From NCBI RefSeq assembly GCF_002119665.1, contig NZ_CP021111.1, positions 3,348,001 to 3,412,000 on the forward strand: DNA of 64,000 nt. The letters run 5' to 3'. Origin of the DNA: Bordetella genomosp. 13. GTDB taxonomy: Bacteria > Pseudomonadota > Gammaproteobacteria > Burkholderiales > Burkholderiaceae_B. A program made the translations under genes and the position numbers. This document shows, in pieces, positions 46,445 through 55,418 of this stretch (positions within the stretch are counted from its first letter, which is position 1; the number at the start of each line of letters is the position of its first letter). Below the pieces are notes generated by a model. It saw nothing but the letters and a program-made list of their open reading frames with translations, was not told the DNA's origin and made no database searches.

Positions 46445-47416
46445 ATGCTTCGCTACGGAATCAAACTTCTGGCCGCCACCCTGCTGTCCGCCGCCAGCGC
46501 CACCGCTGCCCTGGCCGCGGGCTATCCTGAACGCCCGATCACCGTGGTCTCGCCGTTTCCCGCCGGCGGTGCCACCGACGCGCTGACGCGCGTGCTGGCC
46601 GAACGCATGGCCAAGGAACTGAACCAGTCGATGATCGTCGAGAACAAGGCCGGCGCGGGCACCAACATCGGCGCCGCCTACGTGTCGCGCGCCGCGGCGG
46701 ACGGCTACACGATCCTCATGGCGACCAACTCCACGCTGGTCACCAACCGCTTCCTGTACAAGGAACTGCCGTACGACCCCGATGGCTTCGCTCCCATCGG
46801 CATGGTCGGCATCGGCCCGCTGGTGCTGCTGTCCAGCCCCAAGGCGCCCTTCAAGAACACCAAGGAACTGGTCGCCTACGCGAAGCAGCATCCCGGCAAG
46901 CTGACGTTCGCCACTTTCGGCTCGGGCACCTCGTCGCACCTGGCCGGCGAACTGTTCAAGTCGCAGGCCGGCGTGGACATCCTGCACGTGCCCTTCAAGG
47001 GCGCCACCCAGGCCCTCCCGGCCCTGATCAGCGGCGACGTGGATATTTTCTTCGACATGGTCGCCACCGGCATGCCGCAGGCCGACGCGGGCAAGGTCAA
47101 TGTGTTCGGCATTTCCAGCCCGACGCGTCTGCCCACGCTGCCCAACCTGCCCACGCTGGCCGAAGAGGGCTATCCGAAGTTCGACATGACGGCCTGGTTC
47201 AGCTTCGTGGCCCCCAAGGGCACGCCCGCCGACGTGGTGGCGCGTCTCCAGCAGGCCCTGCAGACCACGCTGAAGGACGAGGGCGTGCGCAAGAAGATGC
47301 TCGACATGGGCATCAACCCGCGCAGCGGCACGGCCGAGGAACTGGTCGCACAGATGAAGAGCGAGCAACCGATCGTGGGCCAGCTGATCAAGCAGGCCAA
47401 CGTGCAGGTGCAGTAA
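46445..47416 (+). CDS. Bug-family tripartite tricarboxylate transporter substrate-binding protein
   Basis: This 323-residue periplasmic binding protein begins with MLRYGIKLLAATLLSAASAT, a signal peptide cleaved after ALA near residue 24. The mature N-terminus is GYPERPITVVSPFPAGGATD. VENKAGAGTNIGAAYVSRAA, the mid segment YAKQHPGKLTFATFGSGTSS, and LIKQANVQVQ at the end are Bug features. The start at 46445 has AAGGGA upstream; an in-frame ATG 48 bp earlier overlaps the operator and is rejected. It is divergent from an IclR regulator. Ligand is unknown; the next gene is an acyltransferase, not a metabolic enzyme. Confidence 0.92.
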   Translation: MLRYGIKLLAATLLSAASATAALAAGYPERPITVVSPFPAGGATDALTRVLAERMAKELNQSMIVENKAGAGTNIGAAYVSRAAADGYTILMATNSTLVTNRFLYKELPYDPDGFAPIGMVGIGPLVLLSSPKAPFKNTKELVAYAKQHPGKLTFATFGSGTSSHLAGELFKSQAGVDILHVPFKGATQALPALISGDVDIFFDMVATGMPQADAGKVNVFGISSPTRLPTLPNLPTLAEEGYPKFDMTAWFSFVAPKGTPADVVARLQQALQTTLKDEGVRKKMLDMGINPRSGTAEELVAQMKSEQPIVGQLIKQANVQVQ

Positions 47417-47565
47417 CAAGACGTGCGCAAGCGCGCGCCCTGGGACGGACGCGCGCCCGCCGCGGCGCGCGCCCCGGCGGCTAACAGCTCGAAACAGCGG
47501 CTACACGGCGGCCGCTGCTAAGGTGATCATGGACGAAACGCGGGCCGACGCCAGGCCGCGCCACC

Positions 47566-48585
47566 ATGAACACCATGCCCGACACCACCGATCGCTACAC
47601 CCGACTGGACGCTGCCCGCTGGCTGGCAGCGCTGGCCGTGGTGCTGCTGCACAGCGCGGCGCAAACCGTATCCGACGCGGCATCCTATGGCAGCGATGCG
47701 TGGCTGGCGGCCAACCTGTACGACTCGGCCGTACGCTGGTGCGTGCCCGTATTCGTGATGGTCAGCGGCGCCCTGCTGCTGGATCCGGCACGCGAACAAG
47801 GCATCCGGGATTTCTACGGCCGGCGAGTAGCCCGCATCTGCGCGCCGCTGGCATTCTGGACTGTGTTCTACCTGGCATGGCGCACGGCGCTGGACTGGTG
47901 GACCGACGGCACGCTGGACGTCTCGTACTGGCCGCGCAAGGTGGCGGAAGGCGCCCCCTACTATCACCTGTGGTACCTGTACATGATCGTGGGGCTGTAC
48001 CTCTTCGCCCCGCTCGTGCGCATCCTGTATGCGCGCACCAGCCCCGAGGGACGCCAGCTGTGGGTGGTGGGCGTACTGGGGGTGGCCGTGCTGGACGCGC
48101 TGTATCGCCAGGCGTTGGACATCAGCAGCGGCTTCTTCCTGACGTGGTGCCTGCCGTATCTGGGCTACTTCGTCGCGGGCCGGATGATCTTCGACGGCGA
48201 ACTGCGGCTGCCCCGCCCTGGTCTGCTGGCGCTGGGCAGCATGGCGGCGACGGCGGCCGGCGTGTATGGCTTGTCCAGCGGCGAAGCGCTGAACCTGTAC
48301 TTCTACGATTACTTCAGTCTCACCGTGCCGTTGATGTCGCTGGCGACGTTTCAGTGGATCGTCGACTCGCCCGGCATTCCGGCCCTGCCGCGGCTGGCCC
48401 CATTGACCTTCGGCGTGTACCTGATCCATCCGGTATTCCTCGACCTCGCGCAACGTGCCGGGCTGTATACGGCCGGCGCGGCGCAGGCCTGGCAGCTGCC
48501 CCTCATTGCCGCCGCCGTGTTTGCGATATCGGCGCTGATGAGCTGGCTGCTGCGCCGGACGCCGGCCACTCGTGCGTTGGTGTGA
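47566..48585 (+). CDS. Acyltransferase-3 family membrane protein
   Basis: This 339-residue protein has about ten membrane helices and the acyltransferase-3 N-terminus YTRLDAARWLAALAVVLLHSA, with the conserved histidine. The C-terminus includes LAPLTFGVYLIHPVFLDL, another family signature. Members transfer acyl groups to sugars of surface polysaccharides or to other envelope molecules. The acceptor is not predictable here. The gene stands alone between the Bug gene (149-bp gap) and a 321-bp gap. Confidence 0.85.
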   Translation: MNTMPDTTDRYTRLDAARWLAALAVVLLHSAAQTVSDAASYGSDAWLAANLYDSAVRWCVPVFVMVSGALLLDPAREQGIRDFYGRRVARICAPLAFWTVFYLAWRTALDWWTDGTLDVSYWPRKVAEGAPYYHLWYLYMIVGLYLFAPLVRILYARTSPEGRQLWVVGVLGVAVLDALYRQALDISSGFFLTWCLPYLGYFVAGRMIFDGELRLPRPGLLALGSMAATAAGVYGLSSGEALNLYFYDYFSLTVPLMSLATFQWIVDSPGIPALPRLAPLTFGVYLIHPVFLDLAQRAGLYTAGAAQAWQLPLIAAAVFAISALMSWLLRRTPATRALV

Positions 48586-48906
48586 ACCATGCCGAAGCTT
48601 AGCCTCTGCCCTCTTCCCCGATCCGCGGGCACCCTATTTTTGGATGGGGTACAATCTAACGTTTGGTATCGGCCAGTCCGATTTTTCTTCGCGCCAGGCA
48701 GGCAGCACGGCTAGCGGCTAAGTTGGCGAATGGATAGGCGGGCAAGCGCGACTGGGGCAGCAAGATCCACCCCGCTCGCATCGATAGTCCTTCCATAGCC
48801 TCGTTTCACGACCACTCGCTATTGCAGCAAGCTCGCATACGCGGGTGGCTGTAGATTATTCGCGCCGCGCCCCCGACCTGGCATTTTGATCCGTGCGGAG
48901 GGAATC
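48586..48906. other. Gene-free 321-bp gap before the Rieske oxygenase gene
   Basis: No credible reading frame is visible on either strand. It holds a TACAAT (-10-like, 48650-48655) without a matching -35, and GGAGGG just before the Rieske gene start. A long upstream untranslated region or a small RNA is possible, but I cannot point to a terminator-bounded transcript. Confidence 0.4.
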
Positions 48907-50058
48907 ATGACCGACATTGGTCGGATGGCACACGTCGTGCCAGCTCGCACCCAGCTTCCTGTCAATGCCTATTTTGACGAAGCCCGCTTTGCGCGCGAGC
49001 AAGAGCGCATTTTCAAGCAGTCTGCCTTGTACGTCGGCCACGAGAAACTCGTGCCCGAAGTGGGCGACTGGCGTACGTTGGTCCAAGAGAACGGAGGGCG
49101 CGCACTGGTTCGCAACCAGCACGGCGTCGAACTCATCTCAAATGTCTGCCGCCATCGCCAGGCGCTGATGCTGGGCGGCGCCGCGGGCAACGTCAGCGGC
49201 AACGTCAACACGCACGGCACCTTGAAGGCCACCGGCGGCAACATCGTCTGCCCGCTGCACCGCTGGACCTACAACAATCGCGGCGAACTGCTGGGCGCGC
49301 CCCAGTTCGAAGCCACGCCCTGCATGAATCTGCAGCGCTTCCGCCTGCGCGACTGCCACGGCCTGCTGTTCGAGGGCCCGCGCGATCCGGCCGCCGACAT
49401 GGCGCCGCTGTTCGCTCGTCCCGAGTTCGACTTCGGCGACTACGTGCTGGATCACGTCGAGATCCACCAGTGCAACTACAACTGGAAGACGTTCATCGAG
49501 GTCTACCTCGAGGACTATCACGTGGGACCGTTCCATCCCGGCCTGGGCCGCTTCGTCACGTGCGACGACCTCAGCTGGGAATTCGGCGAGCAGTACAGCA
49601 TGCAGCGGGTGGGCGTGCACCAGGCCCTGGCGCAGCCGGGCTCTGACGTCTACCGCCAATGGCACGACCGCCTGCTGGACTTCCGCGCCGGCAAGGCGCC
49701 GGACTTCGGCGCCGTGTGGGTCACGTACTTTCCCACCCACATGATCGAGCTGTATCCGCACGTGCTGGTGCTGTCGACGCTCTATCCCAAGAGCCCACAG
49801 GAAACGGTGAACGTGGTCGAGTTCTACTACCCCGAGGAAATCGTCGCCTTCGAGCGCGAATTCGTCGAGGCGCAACGCGCGGCCTACATGGAAACGGCGA
49901 TCGAGGACGACGAGATCGCCGAACGCATGGACGCCGGCCGCCGCGCGCTGATGGAACGCGGCACCACCGAATCCGGCCCCTACCAGTCGCCCATGGAAGA
50001 CGGCATGCAACACTTCCACGAGTGGTACCGGAGGGTGATGGACGAGCCTTCGTCGTGA
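48907..50058 (+). CDS. Rieske non-heme iron oxygenase, alpha subunit
   Basis: This 383-residue protein has an N-terminal Rieske [2Fe-2S] domain and a C-terminal catalytic SRPBCC domain. The cluster ligands are Cys81-x-His83 (SNVCRHRQAL) and Cys115-x-x-His118 (CPLHRWTYNN). The 31 residues between His83 and Cys115 are about twice the 15-17 usual for ring-hydroxylating oxygenases. The mononuclear iron site is in NWKTFIEVYLEDYHVGPFHPG, with two histidines. Its substrate is unknown; quaternary amine or aromatic oxidation are both precedented. GGAGGG precedes the ATG at 48907. No reductase gene is adjacent. Confidence 0.85.
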   Translation: MTDIGRMAHVVPARTQLPVNAYFDEARFAREQERIFKQSALYVGHEKLVPEVGDWRTLVQENGGRALVRNQHGVELISNVCRHRQALMLGGAAGNVSGNVNTHGTLKATGGNIVCPLHRWTYNNRGELLGAPQFEATPCMNLQRFRLRDCHGLLFEGPRDPAADMAPLFARPEFDFGDYVLDHVEIHQCNYNWKTFIEVYLEDYHVGPFHPGLGRFVTCDDLSWEFGEQYSMQRVGVHQALAQPGSDVYRQWHDRLLDFRAGKAPDFGAVWVTYFPTHMIELYPHVLVLSTLYPKSPQETVNVVEFYYPEEIVAFEREFVEAQRAAYMETAIEDDEIAERMDAGRRALMERGTTESGPYQSPMEDGMQHFHEWYRRVMDEPSS

Positions 50059-50102
50059 TGGCGACGGGGGTGTTCTTGGTGCGGATCGTGTCGTTGTAGG
50101 GC

Positions 50103-50234
50103 GTCCTGGTGGGCTATCGGCGCCCGCGCCGGCCAAGTCGGTCGGCTCGGGCGCGCCATCAGGCGCCCTCGGCCCCCTACGGGGGCTGCCCTCCCTCCAA
50201 TTGGCCGGCACGGGCGCCGATAGCCCACCAGGAC
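50103..50234 (-). repeat. Palindromic repeat with conserved core and locus-specific arms, copy 2
   Basis: This 132-bp element lies in reverse orientation relative to copies 1 and 3. Its 34-nt arms (50103-50136 and 50201-50234) match as inverted repeats at 33 of 34 positions. The outer 22 nt, beginning GTCCTGGTGGGC, pair perfectly and differ from those of copies 1 and 3. The inner 12 nt (CGCGCCGGCCAA and CGTGCCGGCCAA) are shared. Read on the minus strand, the 64-bp core includes an internal hairpin CCCCC-GTA-GGGGG and GGCGCGCCCGAGCC. It sits 45 bp after the Rieske gene stop. Confidence 0.88.
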
Positions 50235-50339
50235 TCACTGCAGCGGCATGCGCGAGTCCGCAAGTTCACTGCGCTGCTGTGCTTCGCATGAGCGGTTTTT
50301 ACGGTCTCGTCCAATGGCGTGGAGGCTTGAGATCTTGCA

Positions 50340-50463
50340 GCCGCCGCATGTCCTGCCGGGCCGTGACGGCCAATTGGAGGAGGGGCAGTCGCCCGTAGGG
50401 CGCCTGATGGCGCGCCCGAGCCCGACGACTTGGCCGGCGCGGCCCGGCAGGACATGCGGCGGC
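50340..50463 (+). repeat. Palindromic repeat with conserved core and locus-specific arms, copy 3
   Basis: This 124-bp element has 34-nt arms (50340-50373 and 50430-50463) matching at 32 of 34 positions. The outer 22 nt, beginning GCCGCCGCATGTCC, pair perfectly and are unique to this copy. Both mismatches fall in the inner 12 nt. The core is 56 bp, slightly shorter than in the others, but keeps TTGGAGGAGGGGCAG and GGCGCGCCCGAGCC. It lies 105 bp from copy 2 and 82 bp from the FAD oxidoreductase stop. Confidence 0.88.
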
Positions 50464-50545
50464 GGCTAAAGAACCCAAACATAACGCCCCAGCAAAACGC
50501 ATAGGCCAGAATCACATACGTGATACGTCGCCAGCGCCCATTACC

Positions 50546-51673
50546 TTACCCGAACACGGCAGCCACCGCATTCTCGCCTATCGCCAACCCGACGGTCATC
50601 CCCACCCCCGAGTGCATCACTGCGACCGTGGTCTGCGGATCCGCTTGCAGCACCGAGAATGGCGCCGGGCCATGGGCTCCGTACACGCCCTGCCAGCGTT
50701 CGACGACGCGCAACCGGCAGGCCAGCGTCTGCGCGGCCAAGTCGAGCAAGGCATCGTCGACCGCCTCGTCGTTGAAGGGCGGCGCGTCCTCGCCATAGGC
50801 GTGCGAATCGCCGATGATCAGGTCGCCGTGCGGCGTGGGGCTGATCAGCAGGTGGATGCCGTTCTCCAGCAGCATGGGATGCCGGCGTTCCAGCGTACGG
50901 CGCAGTACCTGCGCCGACGGCAGGTCCGAGAACGCACCGTAGTGCACGCAGGACAGCCCCGTCAGCAACGGACGGTCCAGGTCGAACGCGTGCGTCTCGA
51001 AACGGGCGCGCAGCATCTGCAGGCGCGACACCTCCAGCTTCAGCGGCGCGAACAGGTCGGGATACAGCGTCAGGTAATCATGGCCGGGACACACGAAGAC
51101 ATGGCGCGCGCGCAGCTCGCCCGCCGAGGTGTGTATCTCGCCTGCGGTCGCGCAGCGCGCCAGCGTGGCATTGAAGAACTGCACGCCCAGGCCTTCGGCC
51201 AGATACGACGTGATCGCCGGCAGCGCCTCGCGCGAGTAGATCTGCAGGTCGTCCAGGCCGCGCAGCGCCGAACGGTGATGGTCCAGCCGTCCTTCGTACA
51301 GCCTGCCCAGTTCGCGGCCCGACAGCATCTCGGCGCGATAGCCCTCCGCGTGCATGCGCGTGTCCGCGAACTCCTGCAGCACGTCCTCTTCTTCGGCGGT
51401 GCGCGCCAACACCAGGCAGCCATTGGCGCGCACGTGGAAGCCGGCCTTGGCGGCCAATTGCAGCCACAGTTCGCGCGCCTGGCGCGCATGCCGGGCCATC
51501 AGGCCGGGCGCCTGCCCGGTCACCAGCACCTGGCCGAAGTTGCGCACGGTGGCGCCATGCGCGCTGCGGCTGCGCTCGACCACCGCCACCGACAGCCCGC
51601 GGCGCGCCGCGGCCCAGGCGTGGGCGACGCCGAGCATGCCGGCGCCGACCACGACAACGTCATACGTCTTCAT
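50546..51673 (-). CDS. FAD-dependent oxidoreductase of phosphonate clusters (TIGR03364-like)
   Basis: This 375-residue DAO-family flavoenzyme begins MKTYDVVVVGAGMLGVAHAW, with the Rossmann motif G-x-G-x-x-G at 10-15. HVFVCPGHDYLTLYPDLF and the C-terminal VMHSGVGMTVGLAIGE are typical of the group found in phosphonate operons, whose members oxidise 2-aminoethylphosphonate or N-methyl derivatives to phosphonoacetaldehyde. That assignment rests on family and context. It is the last gene of a five-gene operon and its start overlaps the binding-protein stop (ATGA). No phnW transaminase is present, so this enzyme probably makes the PhnX substrate. Confidence 0.85.
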   Translation of the reverse strand: MKTYDVVVVGAGMLGVAHAWAAARRGLSVAVVERSRSAHGATVRNFGQVLVTGQAPGLMARHARQARELWLQLAAKAGFHVRANGCLVLARTAEEEDVLQEFADTRMHAEGYRAEMLSGRELGRLYEGRLDHHRSALRGLDDLQIYSREALPAITSYLAEGLGVQFFNATLARCATAGEIHTSAGELRARHVFVCPGHDYLTLYPDLFAPLKLEVSRLQMLRARFETHAFDLDRPLLTGLSCVHYGAFSDLPSAQVLRRTLERRHPMLLENGIHLLISPTPHGDLIIGDSHAYGEDAPPFNDEAVDDALLDLAAQTLACRLRVVERWQGVYGAHGPAPFSVLQADPQTTVAVMHSGVGMTVGLAIGENAVAAVFG

Positions 51674-52692
51674 TTCTTCTTCGGCTCGGACTTGCCGTCG
51701 TAGCGCCTGGTCCACTCGGCCAGGATCTTGTCGCGGTTCGTCGCTGCCCACACGAAGTCGTTCTCGATCATGCGCTTGCCCAGGTCGGCCGGCAGATTGG
51801 GGTTGGACGTCGCCACCGACGGGATGGCCAGCACGGCGAAGTTGGTCTTGTACAGCTCGTTGGCCTCGCGGCTGGCGGAGAAGTCGGCCAGTTTCCTGGC
51901 CGCGTCCAGGTGCTTCGTGCCCTTGACGATGGCCGTGGCCTCGACCTCCCAGCCCAGGCCCTCGGCCGGGAACACGGGCTCGATGGGCGCGCCGTCGGCC
52001 TTCAGCTTGGCGGCGCGATAGTCGAACGACACGCCGATGGGGAACTCGCCGGCGGCCGCCATGTTGCACGGCTTGGAGCCCGAGTGCGTGTAGCTGCCGA
52101 TGTTCTTGTGCAGGGCGTCCATGAAGGCCCAGCCCTTTTCTTCGCCGAAGATCTGCAGCCAGGCGCTGACGTCGAGGAATCCGGTGCCCGACGATGCCGG
52201 GTTGGGCATGACGATCTTGCCCGCGTACACCGGCTTGGTCAGGTCCTGCCACGAGCTGGGGATGGGCAGGTTCTGCTTCTTTGCCTCGATGGTGTTCACG
52301 CATACCGCGGCGGCGAAGGCGTCCATGCCGACCCAGCTGGGCGTCTGCGCCGAATCGCGCATCTTGGGGTCGATCTGGTCCAGGCCCTTGGGTGCGTAGG
52401 GCTCGAGCATGCCTTCCTTGGCCATCAAGCCGAGCGAGGTGCCGGCCAGGCCCCAGATCACGTCGGCCTTGGGATTGTTCTTCTCGGCCAGCAGCTTGGC
52501 CGTGACGATGCCGGTAGAGTCGCGCACCCACTGGATCTTGATGTCGGGGTTGGCTTTCTCGAAGGCGGCCTGGTAGGCCTTGATCTGGTCCGCTTCCAGT
52601 GCGGTGTAGACGGTCAGCGTGGTGTCCGCGGCCGCGGCACCGGCGGCGCCGGCCAAGGCCAGCGCGACGAGAGTAAGGGCGTATCGCTTCAT
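51670..52692 (-). CDS. 2-aminoethylphosphonate-type ABC transporter substrate-binding protein
   Basis: This 340-residue periplasmic protein has the signal peptide MKRYALTLVALALAGAAGAA and mature start DTTLTVYTALEADQIKAYQ, the beginning of an iron/AEP-type (extracellular solute-binding family 1) protein. QWVRDSTGIVTAKLLAEKNN and the later GVSFDYRAAKLKADG are typical of the phosphonate-cluster variant (PhnS-like). Gene context with PhnX, a matching permease and an ATPase supports 2-aminoethylphosphonate or a related aminophosphonate as ligand. It follows phnX by 61 bp and overlaps the FAD oxidoreductase gene. Confidence 0.87.
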   Translation of the reverse strand: MKRYALTLVALALAGAAGAAAADTTLTVYTALEADQIKAYQAAFEKANPDIKIQWVRDSTGIVTAKLLAEKNNPKADVIWGLAGTSLGLMAKEGMLEPYAPKGLDQIDPKMRDSAQTPSWVGMDAFAAAVCVNTIEAKKQNLPIPSSWQDLTKPVYAGKIVMPNPASSGTGFLDVSAWLQIFGEEKGWAFMDALHKNIGSYTHSGSKPCNMAAAGEFPIGVSFDYRAAKLKADGAPIEPVFPAEGLGWEVEATAIVKGTKHLDAARKLADFSASREANELYKTNFAVLAIPSVATSNPNLPADLGKRMIENDFVWAATNRDKILAEWTRRYDGKSEPKKK

Positions 52693-52753
52693 AGAGACTC
52701 CTGGGATGGATTGTTCTGGTGTGGCGGGTAACGGCATGACGCAAAGCAAGAAA

Positions 52754-53584
52754 TCAGGACTGCTGCGGACGCTCGCCGGCCTGCAGGCGGGCGTCGATCT
52801 GCGCCAGCACGGCGGGCAGGTCCGCGATGGTGTCGATCAGGTAATGGGGCCCGGCCGCGGCCAGCTCCACGCGGGCGCGCTGCCGCGCCGCCTCGCGGCC
52901 GGCTTCGTCCAGCGCCAGGAATGCCTCGAGCGACAGGCCGGCCGCGTTGCCCGACAGCAGCAGTCCCACGGTCCACATGCCGGCGCGGCGGCCTTCCTCG
53001 ATGCCGGGCGTGGTGTCGTCGACCTTGACGCAGCCGGCCACGTCGGCCAGCCCGAGCGCCACCACGTTGTGCAGCGCCATGGCCGGCGCGGGCCGCGCGC
53101 GCGGCACCTCGTCGCTGGCGACCACGCAGTCCAGGCGGATGCCCTCGGGCTCGGCGCGCTCGCGCACGTGACGCATCACGCTGGCGGGATAGCCCGAGCA
53201 CGAGCCCAGCTTCAAGCCCTGCCCGCGCAGCGTCCGCAGCACGTCGGCCGCGCCCGGAATGGGCGCGGAATAACGCGCCACTTTCTCTATCTGCATCGGC
53301 AGGAAGCGTTCGTAGATGGCGGTGACGTCCTCGTCGGTGGGCGTGCGGCCGAAGCGCTCGCGGTACTGCGCCGCGATGCCCGCGTCGTTGCACAGCGTGC
53401 GGATGTGGTCCCACTTGCCCATGCCCATGGGGCCGCGCGCCTGCTGCAGCGACACCGTCATGCCGAATTCGGAGAAGGCATCGACGAAGACGCGCGTAGG
53501 CGCGAACGAGCCGAAATCCACCAGCGTGCCGGCCCAGTCGAAGATCACCGCCTCGAGGCGGACAGGTAAATGCTTAGTCGTCAT
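52754..53584 (-). CDS. phnX: Phosphonoacetaldehyde hydrolase
   Basis: This 276-residue HAD-superfamily enzyme splits phosphonoacetaldehyde into acetaldehyde and phosphate. The nucleophile Asp16 is in [17 protein letters not shown], and the Schiff-base lysine Lys57 is in [12 protein letters not shown], the feature unique to Phn[14 protein letters not shown] and [19 protein letters not shown] complete the HAD motifs. It lies between the permease (13-bp gap) and the binding protein gene. The pathway yields phosphate and acetaldehyde from 2-aminoethylphosphonate once the amine is removed. Confidence 0.96.
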   Translation of the reverse strand: MTTKHLPVRLEAVIFDWAGTLVDFGSFAPTRVFVDAFSEFGMTVSLQQARGPMGMGKWDHIRTLCNDAGIAAQYRERFGRTPTDEDVTAIYERFLPMQIEKVARYSAPIPGAADVLRTLRGQGLKLGSCSGYPASVMRHVRERAEPEGIRLDCVVASDEVPRARPAPAMALHNVVALGLADVAGCVKVDDTTPGIEEGRRAGMWTVGLLLSGNAAGLSLEAFLALDEAGREAARQRARVELAAAGPHYLIDTIADLPAVLAQIDARLQAGERPQQS

Positions 53585-53597
53585 TGCTGAGGTCCAG

Positions 53598-55418
53598 TCA
53601 GGAAAGCGCGGGCCGTCGCCAGGCCTGGCTGCGCGCCACCAGGGCGCGGCTGGCCAGGTGCAGCACCAGTGCGGCCACGGCCGAGGTGGCCATGATCACG
53701 GTGCACATCGCGGCGGCGGGTCCGATAAAGCCCGCGTCGTCCATGTTGAGCACGGCCACCGAGGCCAGCACGGTCTGAGGGCTGTAGAGAAACACCACGG
53801 CCGACACGGTGGTCATGGCCGAGATGAACAGATAGCGCGCGGTGTCGACCACCGCGGGCAGGCACATGGGCAGCGTCACGCGCAGAAACGTGACCGGCGC
53901 AGGCACCTTGAGCGAGGCGGACGCGGCTTCGAACTCGGGATCCAGCGCATTCAGCGCGGTGGTGGCCGTCAGATGGGCACTGGTGTAGAAGTGCACCACC
54001 GTGCACGCCACCAGCAGCGGAAGCGTGCCGTACAGGGCAGCCAGCGGATTGCCCGGATGATTGAAGAAGAAGATGTAGCCCAGGCCCAGCACCAGTCCCG
54101 GCACCGCCATGGGAGTCAGCGCCAGGGCGCGTGTCGCGCCACGGACCGCCTGGGCTGGGCCGCCACGGGACGGCAGCTTCTCGAGCAGCCAGGCGCCCGT
54201 GAACACCAGCGCGGTGCCCAGCACGGCCGTCCACGCCGCCAGCTGCACGCTGTTGCGCCACGCCAGCCAACCGCCGCCGTCCATGTTGTCGAAGTCGTAC
54301 GAGCGCAGGCCCAGCGACAGGTTGTAGGGCCACATCTTCACGAACGAGGCCCACACGGCCACGCCGACGATGCCGACGATCAGCAGCGCCAGCAGCGCCA
54401 GCACGACCACGAACCCTGCGTCGCGCCCCCGATGCCGAGCCGGCGCATAGGGCTGCGCCCTGCCGCCCAGTTGGGCGCCGGCCCTTGCCCGCAGATGGCG
54501 ATCGCAGAGGAACGTGAGCGCGGCGGGGACCAGCAGCAGGATGCCGATGGCCGCGCCCTTCGCGAAGTTCTGCTGCCCCACCACGGCCTTATAGGCCTCC
54601 ATGGCCAGCACGTTGTAGTCCCCGCCCACGACCTTGGGCACGCCGAAGTCGGTGACGGTCAGCGTGAACACCAGGCAGCAGGCGGAGAACAGCGCGTAGC
54701 GCGTACCGGGCAGCGTGACGGTGAAGAACGTGCGCAGCGAGCCCGCGCCCATGGCGCGCGCCGCGTCGTAGAGGCGGCCGTCGGCCAGGCTGAGACCGGT
54801 CAGCAGGATCATCAGCGCGTGGGGAAACGTGTAGAACGCCTCGCCGGCAACGATGCCCCAGAAGCCATAGATGGTGGCGCCTCCCGCCAGTTCCTTCAAC
54901 AGCCCCTGGTTGCCCAGCAGGTAGATCAGCGCGATGCCGGGCAGCAGCGAGGGCGCCAGCAGCGGCAGCAGCGCCGCCAGCCGCAGCAGGCCCTTGCCCG
55001 GCAGTCGCGTGCGCATCAGTCCGTAGGCATAGACGTAGGCGCAGGGCACCACCAGCAGCACCGTGGTCGCCCCGACCGCCAGGCTGCGGCCCACCATGCC
55101 GAGGAACGCCGCATCGCTGACGATGCCGGCGATCACCGCCAGGCCGACGCCCTCGCCGCCGCCAAAAGCACGGAACAGGATCGCGGCCAGCGGCAGCGCC
55201 AGGAAGAGCGTCAGCAAGAGCGCATACACCGACTGCCCGGCCGGCGCGCCGTGGCGCGATGCCCAGCCCGGCAGAGGCCGGCGGGCGGGTACGGAATGCG
55301 TGGCGGCAGGAGTGGCCGCGATCGTGCTTGCGCAAGCCCGCCTGCGCCCGTCGGCGGCGGCATCGGCTGCCGCATCCGCGATGTCGCGCGTATCAAGCGT
55401 AGGCACGTAGCGCGTCAT
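53598..55418 (-). CDS. 2-aminoethylphosphonate-type ABC transporter permease (fused two-domain)
   Basis: This 606-residue inner-membrane protein contains two complete permease domains in one chain, each with about six helices. The first domain has the coupling-loop region [22 protein letters not shown], the second [23 protein letters not shown]. The fused form is that seen in many phosphonate clusters with PhnX (PhnU2-like). The start is taken at [16 protein letters not shown] (55418), overlapping the ATPase gene by 26 bp; a long upstream frame is shadow of that gene. The first 70 residues are Ala/Arg-rich and probably cytoplasmic. Confidence 0.87.
   Translation of the reverse strand: MTRYVPTLDTRDIADAAADAAADGRRRACASTIAATPAATHSVPARRPLPGWASRHGAPAGQSVYALLLTLFLALPLAAILFRAFGGGEGVGLAVIAGIVSDAAFLGMVGRSLAVGATTVLLVVPCAYVYAYGLMRTRLPGKGLLRLAALLPLLAPSLLPGIALIYLLGNQGLLKELAGGATIYGFWGIVAGEAFYTFPHALMILLTGLSLADGRLYDAARAMGAGSLRTFFTVTLPGTRYALFSACCLVFTLTVTDFGVPKVVGGDYNVLAMEAYKAVVGQQNFAKGAAIGILLLVPAALTFLCDRHLRARAGAQLGGRAQPYAPARHRGRDAGFVVVLALLALLIVGIVGVAVWASFVKMWPYNLSLGLRSYDFDNMDGGGWLAWRNSVQLAAWTAVLGTALVFTGAWLLEKLPSRGGPAQAVRGATRALALTPMAVPGLVLGLGYIFFFNHPGNPLAALYGTLPLLVACTVVHFYTSAHLTATTALNALDPEFEAASASLKVPAPVTFLRVTLPMCLPAVVDTARYLFISAMTTVSAVVFLYSPQTVLASVAVLNMDDAGFIGPAAAMCTVIMATSAVAALVLHLASRALVARSQAWRRPALS

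Larger units (their letters stand above)
50059..50545. other. Gene-free convergent gap with two palindromic repeats
   Basis: This 487-bp gap lies between the stop codons of the Rieske gene and the FAD oxidoreductase. Most of it is two copies of the locus-specific-arm repeat in opposite orientation, separated by 105 bp. The short ORFs here are translations of the repeats and show no coding character. Confidence 0.8.

Noticed and set aside
50109..50502. Short ORFs in the 50.1-50.5 kb gap sharing a PPSNWPAR-like motif, also seen near 18.6 kb
   Set aside because: The shared peptide arises because the ORFs are translations of the repeat core. The motif marks a DNA repeat, not a protein family.
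50546..52744. 732-residue fusion of the FAD oxidoreductase with the binding protein
   Set aside because: The N-terminal part is the binding protein read out of frame. The overlap ATGA at 51670-51673 defines two genes.
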